Positions 32,291 to 44,997 of a stretch of DNA of 64,000 bases are shown here, piece by piece. Under the pieces are notes generated by a model that was given only the letters and a program-made list of their open reading frames with translations, was not told where the DNA came from and made no database searches. Location: the NCBI GenBank assembly GCA_021397845.1, contig CM038044.1:79989942-80053941 (forward strand), in the 5' to 3' direction. Each line of letters starts with the position of its first letter. Position 1 is the stretch's first letter. This stretch comes from Areca catechu (taxonomy: Eukaryota > Streptophyta > Magnoliopsida > Arecales > Arecaceae). A program made the translations under genes and the position numbers.

Positions 32291-32678
32291 TGTGCCACCG
32301 CCCACTTCCCATCGTCGATGTCGATGAAGACCACCGGTTTTGTTGAAATCGCTGGTGAAGTTCCCCCTCTGTGAGCCTCCCTATTCCCTCCTTCTACATG
32401 CTTCTCAGAGCATAGCCAGCTTTCCAATGCCGACTTCAAGCATTGGAAATAAAGAAGAAAAAAAAGTAAAAAAAAAGAGGAAAAAAATATGAATGAAAAA
32501 AAAGAAAATAGAAAAAAAGGGGTTTATTTAAATAAAAAAATTTTGGAAAAATTAATTTGGATTTGGTTGAACATAGCCTAAAGGTCGTTTCCTAGTGACC
32601 AACGATCCAACCCTAAAATAATCCTGATCGGGGCTCGTCCTGCATCAGTTTTTGTATCAGAGCTAGCATTTCGCATCA
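32291..32678 (+). repeat. 3' LTR of K, second part
   Basis: Resumes the LTR cut at 12060. It matches the end of the left LTR, including the A-rich tract and the doubled terminus: CTGCATCA, a primer-site-like TTGTATCAGAGC (about 32652-32663), then TTCGCATCA and the TAGGG target duplication. Confidence 0.88.
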
Positions 32679-32683
32679 TAGGG

Positions 32684-34878
32684 TTATCTGGAGATCATAA
32701 CGATATGACCTAAGTTCCTATAAATCCTAATCTAAAATATTCCTAGTCATTGGATCATCGATTCGGGGATCGATGAATCCGAAAAGACTTGCACATCCTA
32801 TGTATGCTCGATGGAGAGGGTAGTTGGTCTCACAGCCACTTGTGTAGAGACACTAATACAGGAATGTGGGTGCTTATTAGGCTATGAGTTTACTGAACTG
32901 ATCTGAAAGAGAATATCAAATGAAAATCTTTCTTGTCAAAAGAATATTCTCTTAGTGGTAGTTGTGCATGTGATCCTTATACCTGAGATTACCATAGTAT
33001 CTTGTGCACATGAACCCATGTTTTGGTGCATACTTGTTCATGGTAATTAAGTTATGTACGAGGTACTTCTAGATATGGTGGATTGTGTATAAAGGTAATG
33101 AGTAGGTCAATAAAGAATCGATCACTCCTAGTAAGGAAAGAAGTTATTTTATGTGATCACTTTGAATGATATACTCTGGAAGTCTTTGATCAAAGCATGA
33201 TGAGATTAGATAGGATTTCTAATCTTTTATTGATCGAGTCTTTATTATCAAATTGATATTTGAAAGGATTAAGTGCTAGGGTTTGTCATTTTATCCATGC
33301 CTATCACTTATTTGGAATAAAGAGAGATCAAAGGATTGAATTGTATGGTAACTTTCCATTATAGGGTATGTTGGTAATTTCTATCAACTTCCTTATCTTT
33401 CGGGTATGCATGACATGTTGCTGACATCAATCATGTCTTGTAGGTTTTCATGACTCAAATTGATTGGATTCATGAGTCAATTCGGAAGCTGGTTCGAATT
33501 AGCAACTTAGGTCAGCTCAATTTGACCAAATTAGGTCAATCAATTTTGTTTAGATCGAAATGGCTTGGCACTGGACCTACTGCTAGCTAGATGTGGAACC
33601 CAAATGATCACATACATTAGTGAATTGGCCAAGGAAGACAATTATATTTTCATACTAATTGACATACTAGTATATGTTGTTGGTTAGTACAACTCCTAAC
33701 CTAATTGGATTGGATCAACTTGCTTGCTATTTGGGCTAACCAATTTAAGTAGAACATAGATTGGGTTGAGTCCTAAGTGGGGTAGCCTTAATCAGTATTT
33801 ATCTGGATTTTATTCAGCTTTATATTTTATTAATGGTCGAGTCCAAGGTGGAAGGGACACTTAGCACCAAGTTTGGCATGCGCCAAAAATGAAGGGGCGC
33901 AAAAGGACCAAGAGTCCTTCTACTTCTAAAACACCTTTTCTAGATAATCTCTAAGCCCGTCTCCCATAACTCCATGCCCAAATGGATGGGCTTTGACTAG
34001 ACAAAAAAATTGGTAATTGGCGTGAAAAAGAAGCGCACATAATGAAGGGTCACGTCCCTTCATTTTGGCACGGATTCAAGGGGCCAGAGTCCTTCTGTTT
34101 GAAGACTCTTAATTTTTTCCAATATGCCTCTTTGGATCCCACACCCCTTGGCTAATTTTTGATCAGTAATATGCCACATGGCATATGGCAAAAACTACTA
34201 GAAAATAAAGAGACATTTATATGTCTCATGGTGCATGAAAGGACATTTCACGTAAGTCCTCTCACCCAAAAGACTTCTTTTGCTTGAAGAGTCTTATCAA
34301 GAAGCTAAGAAAAAGACTTATCAAGTGCCTCATCCCTTTCTATAAATAGGCATTAGTAATCTAATGCCAGGTATTGAATTCTAATCCGAAAGAAGTCCAT
34401 TTCTATTTTTCTTCCTTGTCCTTTTAAGACAAGGCTTATCTCTTTAAGACAAGGCATGCCCTTTTAAGACAAGACTTGTCATTTTAAGACAAGGTCCTAC
34501 GAAAAAAATTAGGAGGGGTATTTAGATTCTAAGAGAGGATTCAGAGAGGTCTCTGGGTGCCCTATAGGAGGGTAGGGGTTCGAACAAAGGGAGAAAGTCC
34601 GAAAGGCTATCAGAAGAGTTCTAGTCAAAAAAGCAAGCTTGGTACGAGTGCTTTATTGGTTCGTTTCCTATGTCGATCACCTCTGGAGGGCATACACTTG
34701 TGTGCCTTATCGAAATAAGGAGTATAGCACTCCAAGTATTCTTCTATAATCCTAAAGTTTTGATTTATGAGTTGTCATGATCAAGTGGTCCTAAGGTTTA
34801 GGATTCCGGTCAATTAGGATTTCAATTATGAAAATTTTAAAACTCGATCTTTTGCTGCATCCTGCCTAGAATCCAACA
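32684..34878 (+). repeat. LTR of copia L, main part
   Basis: Runs from the K insertion to CCAACA. It has TATAAATAGG at 34341-34350 with + strand sense, then four 20-bp tandem units (34421-34500). Up to the TATA box it resembles the reverse complement of the A LTR, so L and A are distant members of one copia group. Confidence 0.8.
34421..34500 (+). repeat. Four 20-bp tandem units downstream of TATA in L LTR
   Basis: Units at 34421, 34441, 34461 and 34481, each CTTTTAAGACAAGGC-like. They lie about 80 bp after the TATA box, in the predicted R region. In A the same zone has the palindrome AAGACAAGTCTTGTCTT. Confidence 0.85.
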
Positions 34879-37800
34879 TAGTTGTTCTATCATAGGAACT
34901 ACACCCCACTCCGAGATTAACTTCTTCATCTAGATAGCTTTCTTAGCGGCTTTACTAGCAGCTATATATTCTATCTCTATAACTGAGTTAGCTACAGTTT
35001 GCTGCTTAGTACTTTTCCAACTCACCATACCTCCATACCGAGTAAAGACATACCTTGATATGGATTTACTATCATTTAGATCTGATTGAAAACTAGAGTC
35101 AGTATAACCTTATAGTTTTAAATCTGATCCTCCATATATTAGAGACATATCTTTAGTCCTTCTAAGGTACTTAATAATGTTTTTTACAACTTTCCAGTGA
35201 TACTCCCCTAAATCATCCTGGAATCTACTTGCTATGGCTAAAGCATAAGCAACATCAGGCCTGGTATATAACATGGCATACATGATTGATCCTACAATCG
35301 AAGTATAAGGAATCTTACTCATCTTTTATTTCTCTTCAAGTGTCATTGGAGACATCTTCATAGAAAGATGTATGCCTTGACTCATGGGCAAGTAACCTTA
35401 TTTACTTCCCTCCATATTGAATCTTTCCAATACTAAATCAATGTACCTGGATTGAGATAAGATGAGCATCCTCTTAGATCTATCTTAATAGATCTTTATA
35501 CCTAATATATAAGATGCCTCTCCCAAATCCTTTATGGAAAACTATTTAGATAGCCAAGCTTTGATCGATTACAACATTAGAATATCATTCCCAATGATAA
35601 GTATGTCATCAACATACAATATTAAGAAGACAATGGTACTCCCATTTGGCTTTTTATATATGCATGGTTTATCTACATTTTTGATGAAACCAAATTCCTT
35701 AATTATTTTATCAAATCACATGTTCCGACTCTTCGATGCTTGCTTTAATTCATAAATGGATTTTTTAAGCTTGCATACATGGTTTGGTCTCCAACTTGAG
35801 ACAAACCCTTCTGGCTGTGACATATAGACTTCTTCCTTGAGATATCCATTGAGGAAGGTAGTCTTTATATCCATTTACCATATTTCATAATTATAGTATG
35901 TAGCTATAGCAAGCAAAATTTTAATGGATTTGAGCCTAGCTACTAGCAAAAACATTTCATCATAGTCAATTCCTTATCTTTGTTTGAAATCTTTTGCCAC
36001 TAGTCTAGCCTTGTAGGTTTCTTCTTGGCCATCTACTCCAATCTTTCTTTTGAAGACCCATTTGCATCCTTTTGGATATACTCCCTCAGGTGGATCAACC
36101 AAGGTCCAAACTTGGTTGGTATTCATGGAGTCCATTTCAAATTTTATGGTATCAAGGCCATTTGTTAAAGTCTTTACTCTTGACAGCTTCTGTATTTGGT
36201 AAAGGATCATCATCTTGAATGATGCTAGCTTCATTATCATTTTTAATGACAAAGCCAAATCTAAGTGGTGCATCCTGTACTCTTTTTAACTATGGAGAGG
36301 AGGTGAATGTTATGGTGGTACCTTATTAAGCACCTATGGTTGAGAAATTTGAGGTTGATTTTCTATAAGATTATGTTGTTGATCTTGTACTTTATTAAGT
36401 TCAAGTATCCTCCAACTACCTCCTTAGATAAATTTCTTTTCCAGAAAAGTGGCATGCCTATTGACAAAAATATTTTATTTAGTAGGATGATAAAAGAGGT
36501 ATCCAATACCTTCTCGAGGATAACCTACGACCCTACATTTATAAGTCCTAGCACTCAGCATATGCCCAAATACATTTCTAACATAAGCTGGGCTATCCAA
36601 AATCTTAAGATATTTAAGACTTGGTCTTTTGCCTTTCCATAATTCATATGGAGTGCTAGCTACTAATTTTGATTCTCTATTTAATATATAAGTAGTAGTC
36701 TCTAGGGCATCCTAGAATGATACAGGAAGATCAATGAAGCTCATTATGGACCTTACCATCTAATAAGGTACGATTCCTCTTTTCTACTACAACATTTAAT
36801 TATGGTGATATGGAGGAGAGTATGCCTTTATCCTTAAGATGATCAAGAAACTCACTAGATAAGTATACTCCTTCTCGATCTGATTGAAGGATTTTAATAC
36901 TCTTTCTAATTTATTTCTCAACCATACTTTGATACTCTTTAAATTTATCAAAGACTTTAGATTTATGTTTCATAAGATACACATATCCAAACCTAGATAA
37001 ATCATCAGTAAAGGTGATAAAATAAGAGTATTCTCCTCTAGCTTGAGTTGACATAAGTTCACTTACATTTGTACATATTAACCTTAATAACTCAGTTACC
37101 CTATCTCCATGACCAGTAAATGGAGATTTGGTCATTTATCCATGAGACACAGGATTCACAAGTTCCTAATGATTGATAATCATAAGGATCAAAGAATTTA
37201 TCTTTATATAACATGTTTATCCTAGACTCACTAATATGACTTCATCGACAATGCCAAAGAAAAGTGACATTAACATCTTTTCTCTTTCATTTCTTGTTTT
37301 CAACAAGTAAAACTTTATCATTGAGTAAAAGATCTAAAAGATCATTAACAAATAAACCAGTTTCAAAAAATTTATTATAATGAGAAATAGAGCATCCATT
37401 GCTCTTTATATTAATTTTAAAATCTTATTATAACAACAAAGGTATAAAAATAATATTTTAAATAATATTTGGAATATAGTAATAGTGTTTCAGTTATGAA
37501 ATTTTGCTCGAAGACAATAAAAACTAATTGGTGCCTATAGCTTTTGCTTGAATGGCTTCACCATTCATACCATAAAGCTCGAAGTTATCCTTTTTCAAGC
37601 TCCTAATTCTGTGAAGTACATGCAAAGACTTGCATATATGAGACCCACATGTGGTATCCAATACCCATGAATCAGAAGCTGAAGTACTCAATGACAAGTT
37701 AGTTTGTATCATGTACAAACCTTTTGATGCTCCACTGGTATCATGCTTCAAAATAGCAAGATATAACTTGCAGTTCTTTTTTCAGTGTCCCTACTTGCTG

Positions 37801-38345
37801 TAGTGAAAACATGTTCTATCAATAGAGGGCTTCTTTGCCTTCTTCTTCTTCTAGATGCTTTTCCTAGGGTTCCACTTTCTCTTTGAACCCTTTTTCATTA
37901 CTATTTTCATCTTCCCATCAATTAGAAGAAGATGAGCCATGTTCCCTTTAAAATGGCTTCCAAAGCATGTTATGTAGCTCTAGTAATGAAAGGTTCAGTT
38001 TGTTCATGTAATAGTTCATGATAAATTGAGAGAAAGAATTAGGGAGTGATTACAAGATCAAGTTTTGATCAAGTTCTGCATCTATAACAATCCCTAATTG
38101 ACCTAATCGAGTAATTAAGTCAATCATCTTTAGTACATGGACATGAACAAACGAGCCCTCACTCATTCATGCTTGAAAGAATTGCTTCGATATTTTATAT
38201 CGGGTAGCCCTACTTTGCTCTCCATAAAGTCTTTTAAGATTGAGCAGTATGGATTGAGGTTCTATTTCTTCATATTGCCTCTACAATTTATTGCTCATAG
38301 AGGCCAACATAATGCACTTGATATTTAAATTATCATTCCATCACA
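34879..38345 (-). pseudogene. Eroded copia gag-pol, copy M
   Basis: Minus-strand remnant joined directly to the end of LTR L. RNase H is at about 34900-35110. Reverse transcriptase (35110-36270) has YVDD intact at 35605-35616 and CKWVFKRKIGVDGQ near 36040. Integrase pieces lie at 36840-37135 (FTDDLSRFGYVYLMKHKS), protease with LDTTCGSHICKS near 37640, and a zinc knuckle with two of its residues lost at about 37770-37810. Gag continues to 38345. Many stops, frameshifts and deletions. No LTR of its own is seen. Much more decayed than A, B or F. Confidence 0.8.
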
Positions 38346-39088
38346 TTTTATATCCTAGTACATAACATGGCATACATGATTGATCCTATAGTTGAAGCAT
38401 AAGGAATCTTACTTATCCTTTCTCTCTCTTTAGGTGTCTTAAAAGACATCTTCTTAGAATGATGTATGCCATGACTCATGGCAAGTAACCTCTTTTACTT
38501 CCATCCATATTGAATCTTTTCAATACAAAGTCAATGTACCTAGATTGAGATATGTCGAACAACCTCTTAGATCTATCTCTATAATCTTTATACCTAGTAT
38601 ATAGGATGCTTCTCCCAAATCCTTCATGGAAAACTATTTAGATAGACAAGCTTTGACCAATTGCGACATTGGTATATCAGTTTTAATGATATGTATGCCA
38701 TCAACATACAATATTAATGGCACTCCCATATGTCTTCTTATACACACATGGTTCATCTACATTTTTGATAAAATCAAATTCCTTAATTATTTCATCAAAT
38801 CAAATATTCCAACTCCCAGAAGATTGCTTTAATCCAAAAATGGATTTCCTAAGCTTTCATACTTGGTTTGGTCTCCCACTTGAGACAAACCCTTATGGTT
38901 GTGATATATAGACTTCTTCCTTAAGATACCCATTGAGGAAGGCAATCTTTACATCCATTTGCCATATTTCATAATCATAGTATGTAGTTATTAGCAAGCA
39001 AAATTCTAATGGACTTGAGCATAGCTGTTGAAGAAAATATTTCTTCATAATCAGTTCCATGTCTTTGTTTGAAACCTTTTGCCACTAG

Positions 39089-39827
39089 TAATGGGGACCC
39101 GTGAGTCTATTTGAGTCCATTAGTACCGAGTCATTTGTATTAAAGTGAGCTAATTGAGTCCTGTAATAAAGCGAGACAACTGAGTCCAATTAAGTCCACT
39201 TAGTCAGGTCCCGTCATTTTTAGTCCAGTCGAGTCCAATCGAGTCCATGTAATTTTCATTCAAGTCATATTCAAGAGGAAAGTCAGTAGATCAGGAAATT
39301 CACCAGGCCCCCCAAAACAAGAGCTAGACTTCACGAACCTGGGCCCTTTCATGCCGCCAAGCCCACAAGGGAGCGCCCCTCCAACCCATGAAGATGGTAC
39401 CCTAGTCCAAGCCACCCCAGCCCAGCACCCTAGCCAAAGCCAAACATTTGAGGTTTCTTGGCCCTCAAGTTAGGGTTTCTTGACCCTCAAGTCATGTAAC
39501 CTGGGTGAATCTATAAATACCCCATCCTCTCTTATATATTTTTATGCTAGAATGAATTATGAATGAAATTTCTTGGGTTCTTCCTCAATTACGGTGTGAT
39601 TTTTTGTGTGATTATGGTATCTATGTGATCTCTAAGGGTATCTGTGTGATCCCTATTATTCTTATGGGTATATGTGTGATCCCTTCGCTGCCCTAGCCTC
39701 CTGTGCCCTGTCTCCAAAGCTCCAATGAAACCCTAGCTGCCCTCTTCTTTCTTTTTCCAAGAAGCCCTAATCCCTGGTGACTTCTATGCTCGCCAGCATT
39801 CCGATCCTCTCCTTCTGTCCCAAATTA
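39089..39827 (+). repeat. 5' LTR of N
   Basis: TATA box CTATAAATAC at 39511-39520. After it come three short units of the type GGTATCTGTGTGATCCCT (about 39617-39682). The exact inner end is uncertain by a few bases because the two copies differ there. Confidence 0.85.
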
Positions 39828-39842
39828 ATTTGGTATCAGAGC

Positions 39843-41094
39843 CAGAGGATTAGGGTTTTCTCTTCCTCCCCAGCTCTGTATCCTTCCCCCCATCTAGATT
39901 TCCCATATGCAAGACTCCTTCTCAAACCTCAGTCAACCACCGGCCTTCATCTCCAGTCCATCAACGGCCTGACATTTGCTTCCCTCCCATGACCCCCAAT
40001 GCCCCATCGGCATTATCCATCCATGAAGCCACCGCCAGCAGTCGACACCACTATTGGAAGCCGACGATGCCCTGCTGCTGGAAATGCTAACTCCACATCC
40101 TTCTTCACCACTCGCACCCTCCCATGGCGACCCGAGCTCTGCAACAGGGCCTCAAGACCGAGCCTAGCATCACTATGTCACTGCCAGTCACCGGAACAAG
40201 CCGCACCTCCCGCTCCCCGAGTCGCCGCACTCCCAGCACCATCACTAGTGAAGAACTTCATCGAATTTTCATCTCCATGGCACCCTACGTCAGCCCGTGA
40301 GATGGAAAGTCCCCGTGCACGATCATGAAGGCAATTGCCTTTCACAGTTGCCGACTTCAAGGAAGAAGAGTGTGTCGGGTCTACACCAGACCTCATCCCG
40401 GTGCCGACGATGACAACGCACCCTACCGCTACCCTGCTTCCCGTCGACTACCCGCCCCCCTCCGCTTGCAACAGGAAACATCCGATGACAACGCCGGACT
40501 CCCCGAACGCACACCAGGCCAAACTTACGACCTTTCCCGATCGGAGAGACCGGTCGAGATGCTCACCTTGCTGGCCTTCTCCTTGTTTGTGCCACCGTCC
40601 TCCACCTGGAGTCATCCATAGTCGACCAACATCCAGCATCTATGGAGATCTCATGGTGCCATAGATCCGCACGATGCTCTTCACACCAGAACTCCTCCCC
40701 GCTGCCTCGCCAGCCACCGCCGACTTCACTTTAACAACTGCTACCTTACTGGGCCATCTTCGCCCAGTGCCGACATCGGTGACCTCCTTCGATGTCTCTC
40801 CTCTGCTCCCTGGTTCCATCCGTGAAGAAGGAGAAAGGGGACAACATGAATGTTAAAGCATGGGTGCCATCCCCTTTGCCAATTTCAGCATTGCACGATC
40901 CTCAAAGCTGCACATATCTCAAAGGCACACAACTTTCAAGGCTACATGGATTGCAAAGTTTCACAGATCTCAGAGCATAGCTAATTAGAAAAAAAGAAAT
41001 CTGGTATTTGTTTGAAAAAAAAGGGTGAATCTAGCCTAAGAGCCCTTTTTGATTCGATTAGATTTAGTCCCATCAAAATCCTCGCTAAGCCTGA
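39843..41094 (+). other. GC-rich interior of N, no recognised gene
   Basis: Pyrimidine-rich on +, with several short open frames (longest about 109 codons at 39999-40328 and 40335-40664). None shows a retroelement domain or a family I can name. An ATG near 40122 opens a short frame with TITSEELHRIFISMAPYVSP. The composition matches the captured region of element C, so transduced host DNA is the likely content, but that is inference. The last part (40830-40980) resembles 3225-3360 of element C. Confidence 0.5.
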
Positions 41095-41129
41095 CTCGAC
41101 GGAGTTGAGTTCTCCCCACTCCTAGGAAA

Positions 41130-41861
41130 TGATGGGGACCCGAAAGTCTATTTGAGTCCATTAGTACCGAGTCACTTGTATTAAAGTGAGCCAATCGAGT
41201 CATGTAATAATGTGAGACAACCGAGTCCAATTGAGTCTACTTAGTCAGCTCCAGGCACTTTTAGTCCAGTCAAGTCCAATCAAGTTCATGAAGTTTTCAT
41301 TCAAGTCATGTTCAAGAGGAGAGTCAGCAGACCAAGAGATTCACCATACCCCCCCAACTAGAGCTAGACTTCAGGCACCTGGGCACTTTCATGCTACCAA
41401 GCCCACAAGGGAGCGCCCCTCCAACCCATGAAGATGGCACCCCAGTCCAAGCCGCCCCAACTCAGCGCCCTAGCCCAAGCCCAACATTTGAGATTTCATG
41501 GCCCTCAAGTTAGGGTTTCATGACCCTCAAGTTATGTAACCTAGGTGAACCTATAAATACCCCAGCCTCGTATTTTTTTATGCTAGAATGAATTATGAAT
41601 GAAATTTCTTAGATTCTTCCTCAATTACGATGTGATTTTCTGTGTGATTAGGGTATCTATATATCCCTAAGGATATCTGTGTGATCCCTATTGTTCTTAA
41701 GGGTATCTGTGTGATCCCTTCGCTATCCCAGCCTCCTGCGCCCTGCCTTCAAAGCTCCAATGAAGCCCTAGCCACCCTCTTCTTTCTTCTTCCAAGAAGC
41801 CCTAATCCCTGGTGACTTCTACACTCGCCAGCGATCCGATCCTCCCCTCCTGTCCAGCATA
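41130..41861 (+). repeat. 3' LTR of N
   Basis: Pairs with 39089-39827; TATA at 41551-41560. Ends GTCCAGCATA before the ACTAG duplication. Confidence 0.85.
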
Positions 41862-43882
41862 ACTAGTCTAGCCTTGTAGGTTTGTACTTGGCCATCTGCT
41901 CCGATCTTTCTTTTGAAGACCCATTTGCATCCTATTAGAATTACTTTCTTAGGTTGATCGACCAAGGTCCAAACCTGGTTGGTATTCATGGAGTCCATTT
42001 CAGATTTTATAGCATCAAACCATTTGTTAGAGTCTTTCCTCTTAACTGCTTCTGTATAGGTCAAAGGATCATTATCTTAAATGATGCTAGCTTCATTATC
42101 ATTTCTAATGATAAAACCATATCTGAGAGGTGCATCCTATACTCTCTCTAACCTACAGAAAGGAGATGGTGTTGTGGTGGTACCTTATTAATACGTACTT
42201 GTGGTTGAGGAATTAGAGGTTGATTATCTATAGGAGTAGGTTGATTGGAATGCCTACTAACAAAATATTTTATTTAGTACGATGATAAAAAAGGTATCCA
42301 ATATCTTCTCGAGGATAACCTATGACCTACATTTATCAGCCCTAGCACTCAGCTTATGTCCAAATACATTTCTAACATAAGCTAGGTTACCCCAAATCTT
42401 AAGATATTTAAGACTTGGTCTTTCACCTCTTCATAGTTTATATGGAGTGCTAGCTACTGATTTTGATGGTACTCTATTTAGTATATAAGCAACAGTCTCT
42501 AGGGCACACCCCAAAAGGATACAGGAAGACTAGTTAAGCTTATCATGGATCTTACTATATCTAACATAGTATGATTCCTCCTTTCTACTACACCATTTAA
42601 TTATGGTTTATATAGAGGTGTCTATTCTAAGAGAATGCCTTTGTCCTTAATATGATCAAGAAATTCACTAGATAAGTATTCTCCTCCTCGATCTGATAAA
42701 GAATTTTAAAACTCTTTCCAGTTTATATCTAAACCATATTTTAAGACTCTATAAATTTATCAAAGTCTTCAAATTTATGTTTTATAAGATACACATTTCC
42801 AAACCTCGATAAATCATCAATAAAGGTGATGAAATAAGAGTATCCTCCTCTAGCTTGAGCTGACATAGGTCTACATACATCCGTATGTATTAATCCTAAT
42901 AACTCAGTTGCCCTATCTTCTTGACTAGTAAAAGGAGATTTGGTCATTTTATCCATGAGACAGGATTCACAAGTTCCTAATGATTGATAATCATAAGGAA
43001 CATAAAATTTATCTTTGTATAACTTGTTTATCCTTGACTCACTAATATGACCTAATCGACATTTTGATGCTCCACCAGCATCATGCTTTAGACTATCAAG
43101 ATATGACTTGCAGTTCTTCTTCTAGTGTTCCTGCTTGTCATAGTGAGAACAGGTTCCATTAGCAGAGGGCTTTCTTTTCCTTCTTTCTCTTCTAGATGCT
43201 TTTCTTAGGGTTCCAATATCTCTTTGAATCCTTTTTCATTACTATTTTCTTCTTCCCATCAATTAAAAGAAGATGAGCCATGTCTCCTTTAAAATGGCTC
43301 TTAGCTATCTTAAGCATGTTAAATAGCTCTGGTAATGAAAGATTTAGTTTGTTCATGTGATAGTTCATGACAAACTAAGAGAAGGAATCAGGGAGTGATT
43401 GCAGGATTAAGTCCTGATTAAGCTCTCCATCCATAACAAACCCAAATTGACCTAATTGAGTGATTAAGTCCATCATCTTTAGTATATGAACTTGAATAGA
43501 CGAGCCTTCACTCATACGTGCTCGGAACAACTGCTTCAATATTTTATATCGAGCAGCCTTACATTGCTCTCTATAAAGCTCTTTAGGATTGAGCAGTATG
43601 GACTGAGGTTCCATTTCCTTATGTTTCCTCTATAATTCATTACTCATAGAGGCTAACATAATGAACTTGATAGTTATACTGTCATTCTACCATATTTTAT
43701 ATATGACCGTTTTCCTCCTTCAAAGCATCATCTCTGATTGGATTTGGATTAGGAGAATTGAAGATGTATGATACCTTCTCCTGAGTTAAGATAATTCTTA
43801 GGTTTCTTAACCAATCCACATAATTAGGACCGATCAACTTATTGGCATCTAAAATATCTCGCATTGATAAAGTAGAAGCCAT

Positions 43883-44997
43883 AATATTAATTTATATAAA
43901 TAAAGAATAATGTATAAGTAGACCACTCAAGATGATATACACAACTAGATAAGGACTTATCAATCTAATTATGTCTCCCACTATTTTTATATAAATACCA
44001 TAGCCCTCGCCTATGGTAAGCGAGAAACCCTAATAAGATTTCTTTGGTGGGGTTGTGATCCCAATTCCTCATAAATGCCTTGTGTTTACACAATAAACAG
44101 TTATGAGTTAAAGGATATAAAATTTTCTTTTCCAATTGCAACCTATGTAACTCTCAAACATGATAGCTGCCTCTAAGACACTTACAGCCTTGTATTTACA
44201 TAACAAACTATAATGTCTTAGTTTAGTCAGAGCCTTCATTTTTATATAGTCATGATTAAATAATGTTGCCCTTGTGTTACACAATGAAGCAACACTATCA
44301 ATCATGCCATAAAGCATTAGATGCACCAAGATAAATTTTACATCCTATAGTAAGCCTTGTATTACACAACAAACCTATTATAGTTTTTGACATAAATTTG
44401 GCTTAGCATAAAGAAAGGCTATTAGTAGTGTTTTAATCAATTAGTATTTCCAAAACAATGTCTAAACCAATCAAATTGGCCAAGTAGTTAGGAGAGAGGA
44501 GGGAGGCCTCCCGTGCTTGCCTTAGATATCAAAAATTTTGGCCAGGTAAGCAACGGATGCAATTAAAAACCATGTTCTCTTTACCTTCCCAGAACCACTT
44601 TTCTAGACACCAATTGATCAATCAAACTATAAATGGTTTTGCATTATGATTTTATAACACTACAACTAAATATAATTTTTAAAGATGGCTTTCATGGTCT
44701 CACACACATCCTAATTCTATGAACTATTTAATAGGTATTCCACAACATCATATGTGCCACGTGTCATCATTTTAGAACTACCTTACAATATAGCAGACAT
44801 CCACCATTTTGTTAGGACAACCTTATTTTAGAATGATGACTGAATAATTTAAACATATCTCTATGTCGATTAGGATTTAAGTGAAACCCTAATTAGTAAC
44901 ATATATCAATCTACATATGCTACAACTATTATTCTAGATATAATAATCTAAACATTTAATTGATTATTAATTAAATGAATCAAGGTGGCTCTGATCT
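43883..44997 (-). other. Untranslated leader and primer site of M2
   Basis: No gene. Four decayed palindromic motifs at 44078, 44187, 44269 and 44354, the conserved block at 44476-44548 (element sense GCTTACCTGGCC ... TCTAAGGCAAGCA ... TACTTGGCC), and a damaged primer site (GGCTCTGATC) at about 44984-44993. Confidence 0.7.

Larger units (their letters stand above)
8890..32678 (+). mobile_element. Non-autonomous LTR element K (large LTRs, 166-bp interior)
   Basis: LTR 8890-10746, interior 10747-10912, right LTR 10913-12060 plus 32291-32678 (split by A). It is flanked by TAGGG on both sides (8885-8889 and 32679-32683). The LTR begins TGAT(T/G)GGGACATCGACT and ends CGCATCA. The interior holds a perfect Met-tRNA primer site (10751-10762) and a purine tract, but no coding sequence. 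The right LTR is about 1.54 kb and the left about 1.59 kb after removing the MITE. Divergence between them is clearly greater than between the LTRs of A or B, as expected for the outer layer of the nest. Confidence 0.85.
8630..34878 (+). mobile_element. 3' end of copia element L, with K, A and B nested in its LTR
   Basis: The only + strand copia in the window. Codons for DPFTKALPH and CMGVKYKGD (8630-8710) are the end of RNase H. They are followed by the purine tract AAGTGGGAGA and the LTR start TGAAGGAATTGTGCC at 8729. The LTR is interrupted after 8889 by K and resumes at 32684, after the duplicated TAGGG. It ends CCAACA at 34878, making about 2.35 kb of LTR in total, the same length class as A and B. 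Everything upstream of RNase H is lost to the inverted LTR at 8384-8629. It is more diverged from A than A's two LTRs are from each other. Confidence 0.8.
39089..41861 (+). mobile_element. Non-autonomous LTR element N
   Basis: LTRs 39089-39827 and 41130-41861 (about 735 bp each), flanked by ACTAG (39084-39088 and 41862-41866), inserted in the RT of M2. Perfect Met-tRNA primer site TGGTATCAGAGC at 39831-39842. The purine tract CCTAGGAAA precedes the right LTR, which starts TGATGGGGACCC; the left one starts TAATGGGG. The 1.3-kb interior has no gag or pol and is GC-rich. Organisation parallels element C. Confidence 0.88.
38346..43882 (-). pseudogene. gag-pol of copia M2 (broken, N excluded)
   Basis: RT box reads YVDG (38697-38708), losing the second catalytic Asp. 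41867-42064 gives TYTEAVKRKDSNKW, NQVWTLVD and GCKWVFKRKIGADGQ. Integrase FITFIDDLSRFGNVYLIKHK is at 42741-42956. A deletion joins integrase near 43060 to the protease/gag boundary. The gag N-terminus ASTLSMRDILDANKLIGPNYVDWLRNL begins at an ATG at 43880-43882. Numerous stops and frameshifts. The start is chosen by match to F and A. Confidence 0.8.
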
